Part shown: in pieces, positions 45,937-54,368 of the stretch
Layout of the letters: each line of letters begins with the position of its first letter
Numbering within the stretch: the first letter of the stretch is position 1
Assembly: GCA_019166125.1 (NCBI GenBank)
Contig: JAHTBO010000004.1
Location: forward strand, 64,115 to 128,114
DNA from: Alcaligenaceae bacterium CGII-47
GTDB lineage: Bacteria > Pseudomonadota > Gammaproteobacteria > Burkholderiales > Burkholderiaceae_B
Reading direction: 5' to 3'
DNA: 64,000 nt
Position numbers and translations under genes: made by a program
The notes under the pieces: model-generated
Told to the model about the DNA's origin: nothing
Databases searched by the model: none
Seen by the model: the letters and a program-made list of their open reading frames with translations, nothing else

Positions 45937-46554
45937 ATGCGCTGGGTCGTGTCCTTGCTATTGGCCTTCCTGGCCGGAGGCGCGGCCCTATATTGGCAGA
46001 CCGATGGGTTTACCGCCTTGACAGCCGAGGACGCGCGGCGCAACGAGATCGCTGCCAACCCTCGGCCGGTGCCAGCGGTGCAGGTATTCGATGAGCATGG
46101 GGCGAGCTTGTCTTTGCTCGATGATTTGCACACGGATGGTCGGGTGGCGATTGTCAATTTCTTTTATACGCGATGCATGTCGCTGTGTCTGGCCCAAGGC
46201 TCGCAGGCCCAGAGCCTGCAGCGTGCCATCGACGAGCGTGGCCTAAGCCACCGTGTGCGCCTGCTGAGCATCAGCTTTGATCCGCGTGAACGTGCGCAGG
46301 ACCTGTCACGCTATGCGCAGCGTATGAATGCCCAGGCAAACGTGTGGGAATTCCTGTCACTGCCTGACGCGACACAGCGCGCACAGATGCTGTCCTTGTT
46401 CGGTATTATTGTTATCCCCGCGCCCTTGGGGGAATTCGAGCATAACGCGGCGTTTCACGTCGTGACGCCAGAGGGCAGGCTGGCCCGTGTGGTGAGTATG
46501 GATGAGCCCGGTCTGGCGCTCGAGGTGGCGCAAGCGCTCAGTGGTGCGCGATGA
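45937..46554 (+). CDS. SCO1/SenC-family copper chaperone
   Basis: A 205-residue periplasmic thioredoxin-fold protein anchored by one N-terminal helix. The copper-binding cysteines are C80 and C84 (YTRCMSLCLAQG, a CxxxC without the usual Pro). The distal histidine is in EHNAAFHVV, near residue 168. SCO proteins deliver copper to heme-copper oxidases; here the gene lies nine bases after the cytochrome c gene, so CuB loading of this oxidase is the likely job. Its stop overlaps the next gene by four bases. Confidence 0.86.
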   Translation: MRWVVSLLLAFLAGGAALYWQTDGFTALTAEDARRNEIAANPRPVPAVQVFDEHGASLSLLDDLHTDGRVAIVNFFYTRCMSLCLAQGSQAQSLQRAIDERGLSHRVRLLSISFDPRERAQDLSRYAQRMNAQANVWEFLSLPDATQRAQMLSLFGIIVIPAPLGEFEHNAAFHVVTPEGRLARVVSMDEPGLALEVAQALSGAR

Positions 46555-47150
46555 ATAGATCGATGCTTATCAATGGCCTGCTCGCCATGGGTTCATTGGT
46601 CGGTGCGATCGTATTTCGCGCACCGCTCACCGCACTCATGAGTACGCATATGCTGGTGCAGATTCCGCTGCTCGTCCTGGCAGGGATCACGACCGAGCAG
46701 GCGTGGTGGGCCTGGAGAACCCGGATCCCCAGTGTGCCCAGGCCGCTGGGTGCACGAAGCTGGTCTTATAATGAATACGGCGTACCCGGTCTGCTATTGG
46801 CCAGCCTGATCGGTGCCTGCTGGATGTTGCCCAGGGCCTTGGACGAGGCCTTATTGGTTTGGCAGGTGGCTTTGTTCAAATATGCGGGGCTGTTTCTTGT
46901 GGGGATGGTGTTGCGTGCCTCGGTGCGTCGCTCGAATACAGTGATCAAGCTTTTCTTTTTGGGTAATTTTTGCTGGATGAGTGCGATCGTCGGGATGATC
47001 TATCTTGATCAGCCCGTGCGCTTGTGTAATGCCTATCTGCAAAGTGACCAAGAGTGGGCCGGGCGGGGCTTGATTGCGCTGGCGATTATCCTGCCCTCAA
47101 GCTGGCTGTTTGCCGAACTGCGGCCGGTCTGGCGTTTTTTGAATCGATGA
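46551..47150 (+). CDS. Polytopic membrane protein of the oxidase operon, CtaG-reminiscent
   Basis: The 199-residue protein has about five to six hydrophobic helices and no recognised catalytic domain. The segment STHMLVQIPLLVLAGI (His33) near the start recalls the HML motif of caa3-type assembly factor CtaG, but the resemblance is short. Its ATGA overlap with the SCO gene places it firmly in the oxidase operon. I infer a role in copper or heme delivery or in subunit assembly. The sequence evidence is not enough to name it. Confidence 0.7.
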   Translation: MNRSMLINGLLAMGSLVGAIVFRAPLTALMSTHMLVQIPLLVLAGITTEQAWWAWRTRIPSVPRPLGARSWSYNEYGVPGLLLASLIGACWMLPRALDEALLVWQVALFKYAGLFLVGMVLRASVRRSNTVIKLFFLGNFCWMSAIVGMIYLDQPVRLCNAYLQSDQEWAGRGLIALAIILPSSWLFAELRPVWRFLNR

Positions 47151-47171
47151 GCATTTCTGGAGACTAAAGCG

Positions 47172-47858
47172 ATGGCTGAATTGGCACCGCAGCGCACACC
47201 TTGGGCACGTCGTACGAGCCGGCTCGATTCTATTTTGATAGAGCTGGGACGGGCGATACAGGTATTAGATGGCTCGGTCAGGGCGGGGCGCCCCAATCCA
47301 GCCGGGCCCGCCCAAGCGGATGCAATAGACGACGCGGCGTCGCTGACCCCCACCGAGGTGCACCACGTTGCTGGACTGATGCGCGTCAACCATGTTGGCG
47401 AGATCTGCGCCCAGGCTTTGTACCGGGGCCAGGCGGTGTTTTGCCGCGATGCAGCAATCCATCAGGTGCTCGTTCACGCCGCGTCTGAGGAAGTCGATCA
47501 TCTGGTCTGGTGCAGACAGCGGCTCGATACCTTGCATCATCGACCCAGTATTTTCAATCCGCTCTGGTATCTTGGCTCATTTTCTCTGGGGGTGATCGCC
47601 AGTCGCGCGGGCATCCCCTACAACCTGGGTTTTATGGCCGAGACCGAACGCCAGGTCGAGGAACATCTTGAGGGGCACTTGCGTGCCTTGCCAGCCCACG
47701 ATACGCGCTCGCGCCAAATCATCACACAGATGCGTGACGACGAGATCGGCCACCGCACCACGGCGGAAAAGCATGGTGCGCGCCGCTTACCCGGCCCGAT
47801 TCGACTAGCGATGCGTGCCATGTCACGCGTGATGACGGTGACTGCATATCGTATTTAA
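47172..47858 (+). CDS. coq7: Demethoxyubiquinone hydroxylase (Coq7/UbiF-type di-iron monooxygenase)
   Basis: Catalyses the penultimate ring hydroxylation of ubiquinone synthesis. The 228 residues contain the di-iron ligands of the Coq7 fold: Glu in VNHVGEICAQAL, ExxH in ASEEVDHLVWC, Glu in TERQVEEHLEGH and ExxH in MRDDEIGHRTTAEKHGA. Its closeness to the oxidase operon (22 bases from the preceding stop) is apt because both serve respiration. A 525-base non-coding region follows. Confidence 0.95.
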   Translation: MAELAPQRTPWARRTSRLDSILIELGRAIQVLDGSVRAGRPNPAGPAQADAIDDAASLTPTEVHHVAGLMRVNHVGEICAQALYRGQAVFCRDAAIHQVLVHAASEEVDHLVWCRQRLDTLHHRPSIFNPLWYLGSFSLGVIASRAGIPYNLGFMAETERQVEEHLEGHLRALPAHDTRSRQIITQMRDDEIGHRTTAEKHGARRLPGPIRLAMRAMSRVMTVTAYRI

Positions 47859-47994
47859 GCCAGCTTAGTGCTTACTTTGTAAGTGATTACATCAACAAGG
47901 GTTAATACTAGATGACAAATCCCTAGGTGCAGGATTTCTTTTGTGAAAAAAATACCACATTTATCCGATTCTGGGCTTTAAGCGCAAATTTATC

Positions 47995-48023
47995 TTGCAA
48001 TGCACCATGTGTCTCTATACAAT
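47995..48023 (+). promoter_or_regulatory. Candidate sigma-70 promoter of the small RNA/leader
   Basis: TTGCAA (47995-48000) and TACAAT (48018-48023) are separated by 17 bases, a good fit to the housekeeping promoter. Transcription would start near 48030. The surrounding DNA is AT-rich. Confidence 0.5.
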
Positions 48024-48029
48024 TTAGTT

Positions 48030-48184
48030 ATCGGATGTCCAAACGTGATTGCAGCGGGAAAACCCTAAATCACACAGCGTCTCAGGTGATTCACCTTCGT
48101 AGACCGGACTTGCCAAGGTTGTCTCCTCCACCCTCCTCCTTTGGTGGATTTAGCCCAAGATTTTCGGATCTTGGGCTTTTTTTT
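48030..48184 (+). ncRNA. Candidate ~155-nt small RNA with anti-Shine-Dalgarno motifs, or terminated leader
   Basis: The interval runs from the predicted promoter to the intrinsic terminator. It contains a 13-base odd palindrome (AGGTGA-T-TCACCT, 48084-48096) and, in and just before a TCCACC/GGTGGA hairpin (stem arms 48127-48132 and 48143-48148), the pyrimidine tracts TCTCCTCC and CCTCCTCC. Those tracts complement the ribosome-binding consensus GGAGG, a known hallmark of base-pairing regulatory RNAs. It could instead be an attenuated leader of the glycan cluster, whose first gene starts 200 bases further on. No Rfam family is recognised by eye. Confidence 0.5.
48152..48184 (+). terminator. Rho-independent terminator upstream of the glycan cluster
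   Basis: AGCCCAAGAT (48152-48161) and ATCTTGGGCT (48168-48177) form a perfect 10-bp stem with the loop TTTCGG. T residues continue to 48184. It is the strongest intrinsic terminator in the window and separates the coq7 side from the glycan genes. Confidence 0.88.
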
Positions 48185-48383
48185 GGCCAATTTTCAGGCG
48201 GGACACTTTGTCTATCTTGTGTTATTTGGGCCGCAGCGTAATATAGCTGCTCCTGCAGGAAAAGTGGGTTGCAGGTGTCCATTATCGCGAGACCATTTGG
48301 TTGCATCTGTATCACCGCTATCGCATGCGTTTGTTACATTTTCAGCCGATAATCCTGCTTACTCCTTATATCGTAGGATCGTC

Positions 48384-49523
48384 GTGAGTTTGCCCCATCT
48401 TTCGGAATCCCTGACTTGGCTCGTGATTGGCGTCGTCGCATTCATGGTTGGTGGGTTGATTGTGGCCTCCGAGCGGTGGCATGGCAAGATAACCGGTGAT
48501 TATGACCTCACTAAGCCGCAGGCGACCCACTCGCGGGCCACGCCGCGTGTGGGGGGACTGGCAGTCGTCGCCGGAACCCTGGCGGGCTTGTTGGTGCTCG
48601 GGCCAAGCAATATGACCTTGGCCTGGTTGTGGCCGGTGCTGCTGATCGCCGCGATGCCCGTGTTTTTTGCGGGCTTGCTCGAGGACCTCACTAAGGATGT
48701 CGGCTCGGGTAAGCGCCTGATGGCGGCCTTTATTTCCGCGGCCATTGCATGGTGGCTCTTAGGAGGCGTCTCACGCGTGGGCCTATCCTGGGCGGACTGG
48801 ATGCTGTCGTTTTGGCCAATTTCCCTCATATTTACCATGGTTGCGGTAGGCGGTTGCACGCATGCCCTGAACATCGTAGATGGCATGAACGGCTTGGCCG
48901 GGATGATTGCCACCCTAATGGCCACGTCCCTCGCGCTGGTTGCCTTGCAAGTGCAGGATGTCCCCATCTTTCTGATTGCGACCGCCTTGGCCGCCTCCAC
49001 CTTAGGCTTTCTCGTGTGGAATTTCCCCTTCGGACGCGTGTTCCTGGGCGATGGCGGTGCTTATTTCCTCGGATTCATGTTGGCCGAGCTGGCCGTGCAG
49101 TTGGTCGTGCGAAATCCCGGCGTCTCTCCCTTTTATGCCTTGGCGGTATTGTTTTACCCGGTATTCGAGACCCTGTTTTCAATCTGGCGACGCCGATTCA
49201 AGCGCGGCGTGCCCGTGGACCAGCCCGATGCGCTGCACCTGCATCAACTCGTATTCAGACGCTTGGTGCGCGTCACGTTCAGCCGTGACAGACGTCATGC
49301 CGTGCCGGCGCTATGCAACGCCATGGCCTCGCCTTATCTGTGGGTGCTGGCCTTGATCGGCCTGGTGCCTGCGACAATCTGGTGGGATAACGCGTGGGCG
49401 CTGGGTATCAGCCTGATTGTGTTTGCTGGGGTATATATATGGCTGTATTCGCGGCTCGTGTCCTGGCGTCGTCCGCGTTGGTTGTTATTGCCCTCGCTTG
49501 GGCGTGGCGGTCGTCACAAGTAA
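48384..49523 (+). CDS. WecA/WbpL-like polyprenyl-phosphate N-acetylhexosamine-1-phosphate transferase
   Basis: Initiates a glycan by moving a HexNAc-1-phosphate from UDP-sugar to undecaprenyl phosphate at the inner membrane. The 379 residues form about ten helices with the family motifs NIVDGMNGLAGM, WNFPFGRVFLGDGGAYFLGF and the cytoplasmic HLHQLVFRR. The first aspartate pair reads ED (GLLEDLTKD), as I recall for WbpL-type members. I use the GTG at 48384 with AGGATC upstream. The longer frame starts within the terminator region and is not protein-like. It is the first gene of the glycan cluster. Confidence 0.88.
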   Translation: MSLPHLSESLTWLVIGVVAFMVGGLIVASERWHGKITGDYDLTKPQATHSRATPRVGGLAVVAGTLAGLLVLGPSNMTLAWLWPVLLIAAMPVFFAGLLEDLTKDVGSGKRLMAAFISAAIAWWLLGGVSRVGLSWADWMLSFWPISLIFTMVAVGGCTHALNIVDGMNGLAGMIATLMATSLALVALQVQDVPIFLIATALAASTLGFLVWNFPFGRVFLGDGGAYFLGFMLAELAVQLVVRNPGVSPFYALAVLFYPVFETLFSIWRRRFKRGVPVDQPDALHLHQLVFRRLVRVTFSRDRRHAVPALCNAMASPYLWVLALIGLVPATIWWDNAWALGISLIVFAGVYIWLYSRLVSWRRPRWLLLPSLGRGGRHK

Positions 49524-49556
49524 AATTAATTCGTATGCTGGGTATGGGAGAACGTT

Positions 49557-50831
49557 TTGGAACTTCAGGATGTAAAGCTGGCCGTTGTCGGTCTGGGTTA
49601 TGTAGGCTTGCCACTAGCGGTAGAGTTCGGCAAGCAGCGTAATGTGTTGGGTTTTGATGTGAATGTGCGTCGGATTACCGAGCTGCGCGCAGGGATGGAT
49701 CGTACGCTTGAGGTCACGGCGGCCGAGCTGGCGCAAGCCCGGCATCTGGAATTTAGCCGCGACCCCGCGCAATTGGCCCAGGCCAATGTCTTTATCGTGA
49801 CCGTGCCCACGCCCATCGATGAGTATAAGCAGCCCGATCTCAGTCCACTCGAGCGCGCAAGCGAGACGATTGGCAAGGTGCTCAAGCGCGGCGATATCGT
49901 GATTTATGAATCGACCGTCTATCCAGGCGCAACCGAGGAGGTCTGCGTACCGGTACTCGAGCGGGTCTCGGGCTTGCGCTTTAATGAGGACTTCTACGCA
50001 GGGTATAGCCCCGAGCGCATCAATCCAGGTGACAAGAACCACCGCGTGGCAACCATCCGTAAGGTGACCTCAGGCTCGACACCCGAGGTCGCTGAGCTGG
50101 TAGACGCGATTTATCGTCAGATCATCACGGCTGGCACGCACAAGGCTGCATCGATCAAGGTTGCCGAGGCGGCGAAGGTGATTGAAAACACGCAGCGTGA
50201 CGTGAACATCGCCCTGATTAATGAGCTTGCCTTGATTTTCAATAAATTGGGGATTGACACACAGGATGTGCTTGAGGCGGCAGGCACGAAATGGAACTTT
50301 TTGCCGTTTCGCCCGGGTTTGGTGGGTGGCCACTGCATAGGCGTGGATCCGTACTACCTGACGCATAAGGCCCAGTCCATTGGCTATCACCCCGAGATCA
50401 TTCTGGCAGGCCGGCGCCTGAACGATTCCATGGGCGGGTATGTGGTCTCGCAGTTGGTCAAGACGATGACCAAGCGCCGCATCCAGGTGCAGGGCTCCAA
50501 TGTCCTGGTGATGGGCCTGACTTTTAAGGAAAACTGTCCCGATCTGCGTAATACGCGTATCGTGGATATTGTGCGCGAGCTGGGCGAGTACGATGTGCGC
50601 GTGGATGTCTACGATCCCTGGGTGGATCCGGCTGAGGCCATGCATGAATATGGCATCGAGCCGATCCATTCCCCCCAGCCGGGTGCCTACGATGGCATCG
50701 TGCTGGCGGTCGCGCATCATCAGTTCGTAGAGATGGGGGTTGCAGCGATCCGAGCGCTGGGTAAGCCCGAGCATGTGCTCTACGACCTCAAATACGTCCT
50801 GGCGTCGGCTGACTCGGACCTGCGCCTGTAA
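49557..50831 (+). CDS. wbpO: UDP-N-acetylhexosamine 6-dehydrogenase, WbpO/TviB type
   Basis: NAD-dependent oxidation of UDP-GalNAc (or UDP-GlcNAc) to the uronic acid. The 424 residues show the NAD motif [10 protein letters not shown] at 12-21, [12 protein letters not shown], the central-domain [18 protein letters not shown] and the catalytic Cys260 in [12 protein letters not shown]. The start is TTG at 49557 with GGGAG upstream. It is paired with the WbpP-type epimerase: the stop and next start share one base (TAATG). Together they would make UDP-GalNAcA from UDP-GlcNAc. Confidence 0.92.
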   Translation: MELQDVKLAVVGLGYVGLPLAVEFGKQRNVLGFDVNVRRITELRAGMDRTLEVTAAELAQARHLEFSRDPAQLAQANVFIVTVPTPIDEYKQPDLSPLERASETIGKVLKRGDIVIYESTVYPGATEEVCVPVLERVSGLRFNEDFYAGYSPERINPGDKNHRVATIRKVTSGSTPEVAELVDAIYRQIITAGTHKAASIKVAEAAKVIENTQRDVNIALINELALIFNKLGIDTQDVLEAAGTKWNFLPFRPGLVGGHCIGVDPYYLTHKAQSIGYHPEIILAGRRLNDSMGGYVVSQLVKTMTKRRIQVQGSNVLVMGLTFKENCPDLRNTRIVDIVRELGEYDVRVDVYDPWVDPAEAMHEYGIEPIHSPQPGAYDGIVLAVAHHQFVEMGVAAIRALGKPEHVLYDLKYVLASADSDLRL

Positions 50832-51868
50832 TGAGTAGCCCTATGACAAATCGATACCAGGAAATCAAGGATACATTGCTGGCGGATCCGCGCAGATGGT
50901 TGGTGACCGGGTGTGCGGGCTTTATTGGTTCAAACTTGCTCGAGGCCCTGCTCCGGCTAAACCAGACCGTCGTCGGCCTGGATGATTTTTCTACTGGCTA
51001 TCAGCATAATCTGGACGAAGTCCAGCGGCTGACAAGCCCCGAGCAGTGGGCGCGCTTTACCTTTATCGAGGGCGATATCCGCGACCCCCAGACCTGCGCG
51101 CGTGCGGTCGGTGGCGTGGATCACGTGCTGCACGAGGCGGCGCTCGGTTCAGTGCCGCGCTCGCTCAACGATCCGGCGACGACCAATGCCGTGAACGTGG
51201 GCGGTCAGTTGAATATGCTGATCGCCGCGCGTGACGCCCAGGTGCGCTCGTTTGTCTATGCGGCGTCCAGTTCGACTTATGGCGACCATCCGGACTTACC
51301 CAAGGTCGAGGATCATATCGGTAAACCGCTATCACCTTATGCCGTGACCAAGTACGTCAATGAGCTGTATGCAGATGTCTTTGCCCGCGCCTATGGATTC
51401 GGCAGCATTGGCCTGCGTTATTTCAACGTCTTCGGTCAGCGTCAGGATCCGGACGGGGCCTATGCTGCGGTGATCCCCAAGTGGGTGGCGGCAATGATTC
51501 GTGATGAAGAGCTGGTCATTAATGGCGATGGCCAGACAAGTCGCGATTTTTGCTTTGTCGAAAACGTAGTTCAGGCCAATCTGCTGGCTGCCTTGGCTCA
51601 GCCTGAGGGCATGAACCAGGTCTATAACGTTGCCTGCAATGCGCGCACCTCATTGAACGATTTATTCGAGCATCTGCGCGCGACCCTGGGTCAAAACGGC
51701 GTGACCTACGCAAAGGCGCCGGTCCATGGCGACTTTCGTGCCGGAGACGTGCGCCATTCTCAGGCTGACATCAGTAAGGCCCATAGCCTGTTGGGATACG
51801 AGCCCGCGTACAACATTCTGCAGGGCCTAGAGGTCTCCATGCCCTGGTATACGCAGTTTCTGCGCTAA
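50831..51868 (+). CDS. wbpP: UDP-N-acetylglucosamine C4-epimerase, WbpP/TviC type
   Basis: Short-chain dehydrogenase-fold epimerase of 345 residues interconverting N-acetylated UDP-hexoses (or the uronic acids). It has the characteristic N-terminal extension before the NAD motif [15 protein letters not shown], then [15 protein letters not shown], the catalytic SSSTYGD and [11 protein letters not shown] (Tyr-x3-Lys), and [21 protein letters not shown], a strong WbpP signature. It overlaps the dehydrogenase gene by one base. Confidence 0.93.
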   Translation: MSSPMTNRYQEIKDTLLADPRRWLVTGCAGFIGSNLLEALLRLNQTVVGLDDFSTGYQHNLDEVQRLTSPEQWARFTFIEGDIRDPQTCARAVGGVDHVLHEAALGSVPRSLNDPATTNAVNVGGQLNMLIAARDAQVRSFVYAASSSTYGDHPDLPKVEDHIGKPLSPYAVTKYVNELYADVFARAYGFGSIGLRYFNVFGQRQDPDGAYAAVIPKWVAAMIRDEELVINGDGQTSRDFCFVENVVQANLLAALAQPEGMNQVYNVACNARTSLNDLFEHLRATLGQNGVTYAKAPVHGDFRAGDVRHSQADISKAHSLLGYEPAYNILQGLEVSMPWYTQFLR

Positions 51869-51873
51869 GCTGC

Positions 51874-53238
51874 GTGCTGGCACGCCTGCATGCGGATCAT
51901 CGTCGTATCGCCCTGGGTGCGGCCCGGGTGGCGATGTTCCTCCTGCTGGGCAAAGTGGTCGGCGCGTTCAAGGAAATGGCGGTCGCGTACCGCTATGGCG
52001 TCAGCGATGTGGTGGACGCCTATCAGTTCACCCTGACGATTGCCAATTGGCTGCCACTCACCTTGGTCGGCGCATTTTCGGTGGTGCTCATCCCGGTGCT
52101 GGTGCGCAGTCGTCATCAGGATAAGGGCCCGCATCAGCAGTTTTTACGTGAAATACAAGGCTGGGCGCTGCTGGTGGGGGCGACGCTGGGCATTGGTTTG
52201 TACTTTATTTGGCCCCTGGTGCTTGATGTGGTTGGCCGCAGTCTGCCTGCCTCGGTGCAGGGCATGAGCGGCCTGCTGATCATGGGGTTTGCGCCCGCCG
52301 CGCTGTTTACCATCTGGACCGGCTTGAGCGCGGCGCGTCTGCGTGCCCATGAACGCCATGTCAATACGCTGCTCGATAGCGTACCGGCGCTGGTGATCCT
52401 GGTCTGGGTGCTGCTCTCTCCGGCTGAAAGTGGTGTCTGGCCCTTGCTGTGGGGAACGCTCGTTGGCTACGCCTTGCAGTCGCTGATTTTGTATGGTTTT
52501 GCACAAGCCGTTGACCCGATGTGCGGCCCGCCGGCAATCAGCCGTCAGGCCGTGCAATGGTCGGCGTTGGCCAGTGCCGCAGGCATTATGCTGGTCGGAC
52601 AACTTGCCATGAGCCTGGTGGGGCCGATTGATCAATATACGGCATCAGGCCTGGGGGCGAATGCCAATTCGACCTTGGGGTATGCCGCGCGCCTATTGGC
52701 GCTGATCATTGGGATCGGGGCCGCCTCGGTAGGGCGGGCAGCCTTGCCGGTGTTCGCTGATATTCAGAGTCGGGGGGATGCGGGGCATGCACGCAGGACC
52801 GCACTGAAGTGGTCAGGGGTGATGCTTGTAGGGGGCTTTGCCGTGATGCTGGTGGGCTGGGTGCTGGCGCCGTGGGGGGTGGCCTTCTTGTTCGAGCGTG
52901 GCGCCTTTAGCGCGCAGGATACGGCCTCGGTTGCGCATGTCTTGCGCTGGGGGCTGGTGCAGCTGCCTTTTTACTTCGGTGTGCTGATTCTGGTACAGCT
53001 GCTGGCAAGCCAGAACCGCTATTGGGTGATGGCCTGGATTGCCATTGCGAATTTTTTACTTAAGGCAGTCATGAACGAAATATTGGCGCCCAGCATGGGT
53101 GTTGCGGGGATTATGCTGGCAACAGGCATGATGTATGCCTTGTCCTATGCCTGTTATTTGTATGTGGCCCTACGACCGGTAGCAGACGTCAACGCGATGC
53201 CTGGAACGCGTGGTGGACAGGGTAAAGGGCGGGAATGA
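51874..53238 (+). CDS. MviN/MurJ-superfamily lipid-linked oligosaccharide flippase
   Basis: The 454-residue polytopic protein resembles the MviN/MurJ branch of MOP exporters (GKVVGAFKEMAVAYRYGVSD near the start, FLFERGAFSAQDT later) more than typical Wzx. It would flip the undecaprenyl-linked product of this cluster. It starts with GTG at 51874, five bases after the epimerase stop, and overlaps the next glycosyltransferase gene by four bases. It could be a second MurJ, but the cluster context favours a glycan-specific flippase. Confidence 0.82.
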   Translation: MLARLHADHRRIALGAARVAMFLLLGKVVGAFKEMAVAYRYGVSDVVDAYQFTLTIANWLPLTLVGAFSVVLIPVLVRSRHQDKGPHQQFLREIQGWALLVGATLGIGLYFIWPLVLDVVGRSLPASVQGMSGLLIMGFAPAALFTIWTGLSAARLRAHERHVNTLLDSVPALVILVWVLLSPAESGVWPLLWGTLVGYALQSLILYGFAQAVDPMCGPPAISRQAVQWSALASAAGIMLVGQLAMSLVGPIDQYTASGLGANANSTLGYAARLLALIIGIGAASVGRAALPVFADIQSRGDAGHARRTALKWSGVMLVGGFAVMLVGWVLAPWGVAFLFERGAFSAQDTASVAHVLRWGLVQLPFYFGVLILVQLLASQNRYWVMAWIAIANFLLKAVMNEILAPSMGVAGIMLATGMMYALSYACYLYVALRPVADVNAMPGTRGGQGKGRE

Positions 53239-54368
53239 CTGAGCGTCGGGCACATCTGATGATTGTGATCCACTCCCTGGGTGGTGGGGGGGCCGAACGG
53301 GTGGCCGTCGATCTGGCAACGGTTTGGCTCGAACATGGCTGTCGGGTGTCGCTGGTGACGCAAACCTCTGCGGCGCAGGATGCGTATGCCCTGCCGGAAG
53401 GCTTGCAGCGACATGCCTTGGATCTGGCTGCAGACAGCGGTGGTGGACTGCGCGCACTCTGGGCGAATGGGCGTCGCTTGTGGGCGCTGCGTCGTCTGAT
53501 GCGCCGCGAGCGGCCCACCGTGGTGCTGGGTATGATGACCAAGGCTTCGATCCTTGCAGTGTTGGCCGCTCGCGGCCTGCCTTGTCGGGTGATTGCCGCT
53601 GAACACACCCATCCACCTGCGCAGCGTCTGCCCGCAGCATGGGTTCGCCTGCGCCGTTGGGCTTACCCGCGCGCCCAGGGCGTTGTGGCGCTCACCAAGG
53701 GTACCGCCGATTGGCTGGACCGTCATATTCCCGGCGTCCAGACCTGGGTGATTCCGAATGCAGTGCGCTGGCCTTTGCCTCAGAACGAACCCGTCGTGAT
53801 GCCACCGGCGCGCGCAGGGCGCTTACGTCTTTTGGCGGTCGGACGCTTACACCCCATCAAGGGGTTTGATGTGCTGCTGCAGGCCTTTGCTGCGATCGCC
53901 GCGCTCTTTCCTGAGTGGGACCTGGTGATTCTGGGTGAGGGCGAGCAACGCGCCACGCTCGAGGCACAGATCCAGACCAGCGGCTTGTGCGACCGGGTAA
54001 GCCTGCCTGGGCGAGTCGGTAACATCGGTCAGTGGTACGAGCAATCGGATTTATATGTGCTCAGTTCTCGTGTCGAGGGTCTGTCCAATACCTTGCTCGA
54101 AGCCATGGCTAGTGGCTTGCCCTGTGTGGCCTTTGACTGTGAAACGGGCCCTCGAGAGATCATCCGCGAGGGGATCGATGGGGTGCTGGTGCGTCCGGCC
54201 GAAGACCCTGAGGCCCTGGCGGCCTGGCTCTCTAACCTCATGGCCCATCCCATAGAGCGTGCACGCTATGCCCGTAGAGCAACCGATGTACGCGACCGAT
54301 TCAGTGTGACGCGTGTGATGAGCCTCTGGGAACAAGTCTTTCTGGATGCGCGGAGCAGGTCGCGATGA
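53235..54368 (+). CDS. GT4-family glycosyltransferase
   Basis: A 377-residue GT-B enzyme. The N-terminal domain starts LMIVIHSLGGGGAERVAVDLA. The C-terminal domain has LLAVGRLHPIKGFDVLLQAF and the retaining-enzyme E-x7-E motif SRVEGLSNTLLEAMASG. It would add a sugar from an NDP-donor to the lipid-linked glycan on the cytoplasmic face; donor and acceptor are unknown. It overlaps both neighbours by four bases (ATGA), so the cluster is translationally coupled. Confidence 0.92.
   Translation: MTERRAHLMIVIHSLGGGGAERVAVDLATVWLEHGCRVSLVTQTSAAQDAYALPEGLQRHALDLAADSGGGLRALWANGRRLWALRRLMRRERPTVVLGMMTKASILAVLAARGLPCRVIAAEHTHPPAQRLPAAWVRLRRWAYPRAQGVVALTKGTADWLDRHIPGVQTWVIPNAVRWPLPQNEPVVMPPARAGRLRLLAVGRLHPIKGFDVLLQAFAAIAALFPEWDLVILGEGEQRATLEAQIQTSGLCDRVSLPGRVGNIGQWYEQSDLYVLSSRVEGLSNTLLEAMASGLPCVAFDCETGPREIIREGIDGVLVRPAEDPEALAAWLSNLMAHPIERARYARRATDVRDRFSVTRVMSLWEQVFLDARSRSR

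Larger units (their letters stand above)
47859..48383. other. Non-coding interval between coq7 and the glycan cluster
   Basis: The first 190 bases are clearly more AT-rich than the surroundings, with a small inverted repeat CTTAC/GTAAG near 47873-47885. Open frames here encode low-complexity, unlikely proteins, so I regard the stretch as non-coding. It holds a candidate promoter, a small-RNA candidate and an intrinsic terminator, listed separately. The last 200 bases before the WecA-like gene show no other clear element; GTAGGATC at 48374-48381 is that gene's ribosome-binding site. Confidence 0.7.

Noticed and set aside
47927-48241. 104-codon plus-strand frame in the coq7-glycan interval
   Set aside because: No ribosome-binding site, atypical composition and a frame running straight through the terminator; the stretch is better explained as regulatory RNA.
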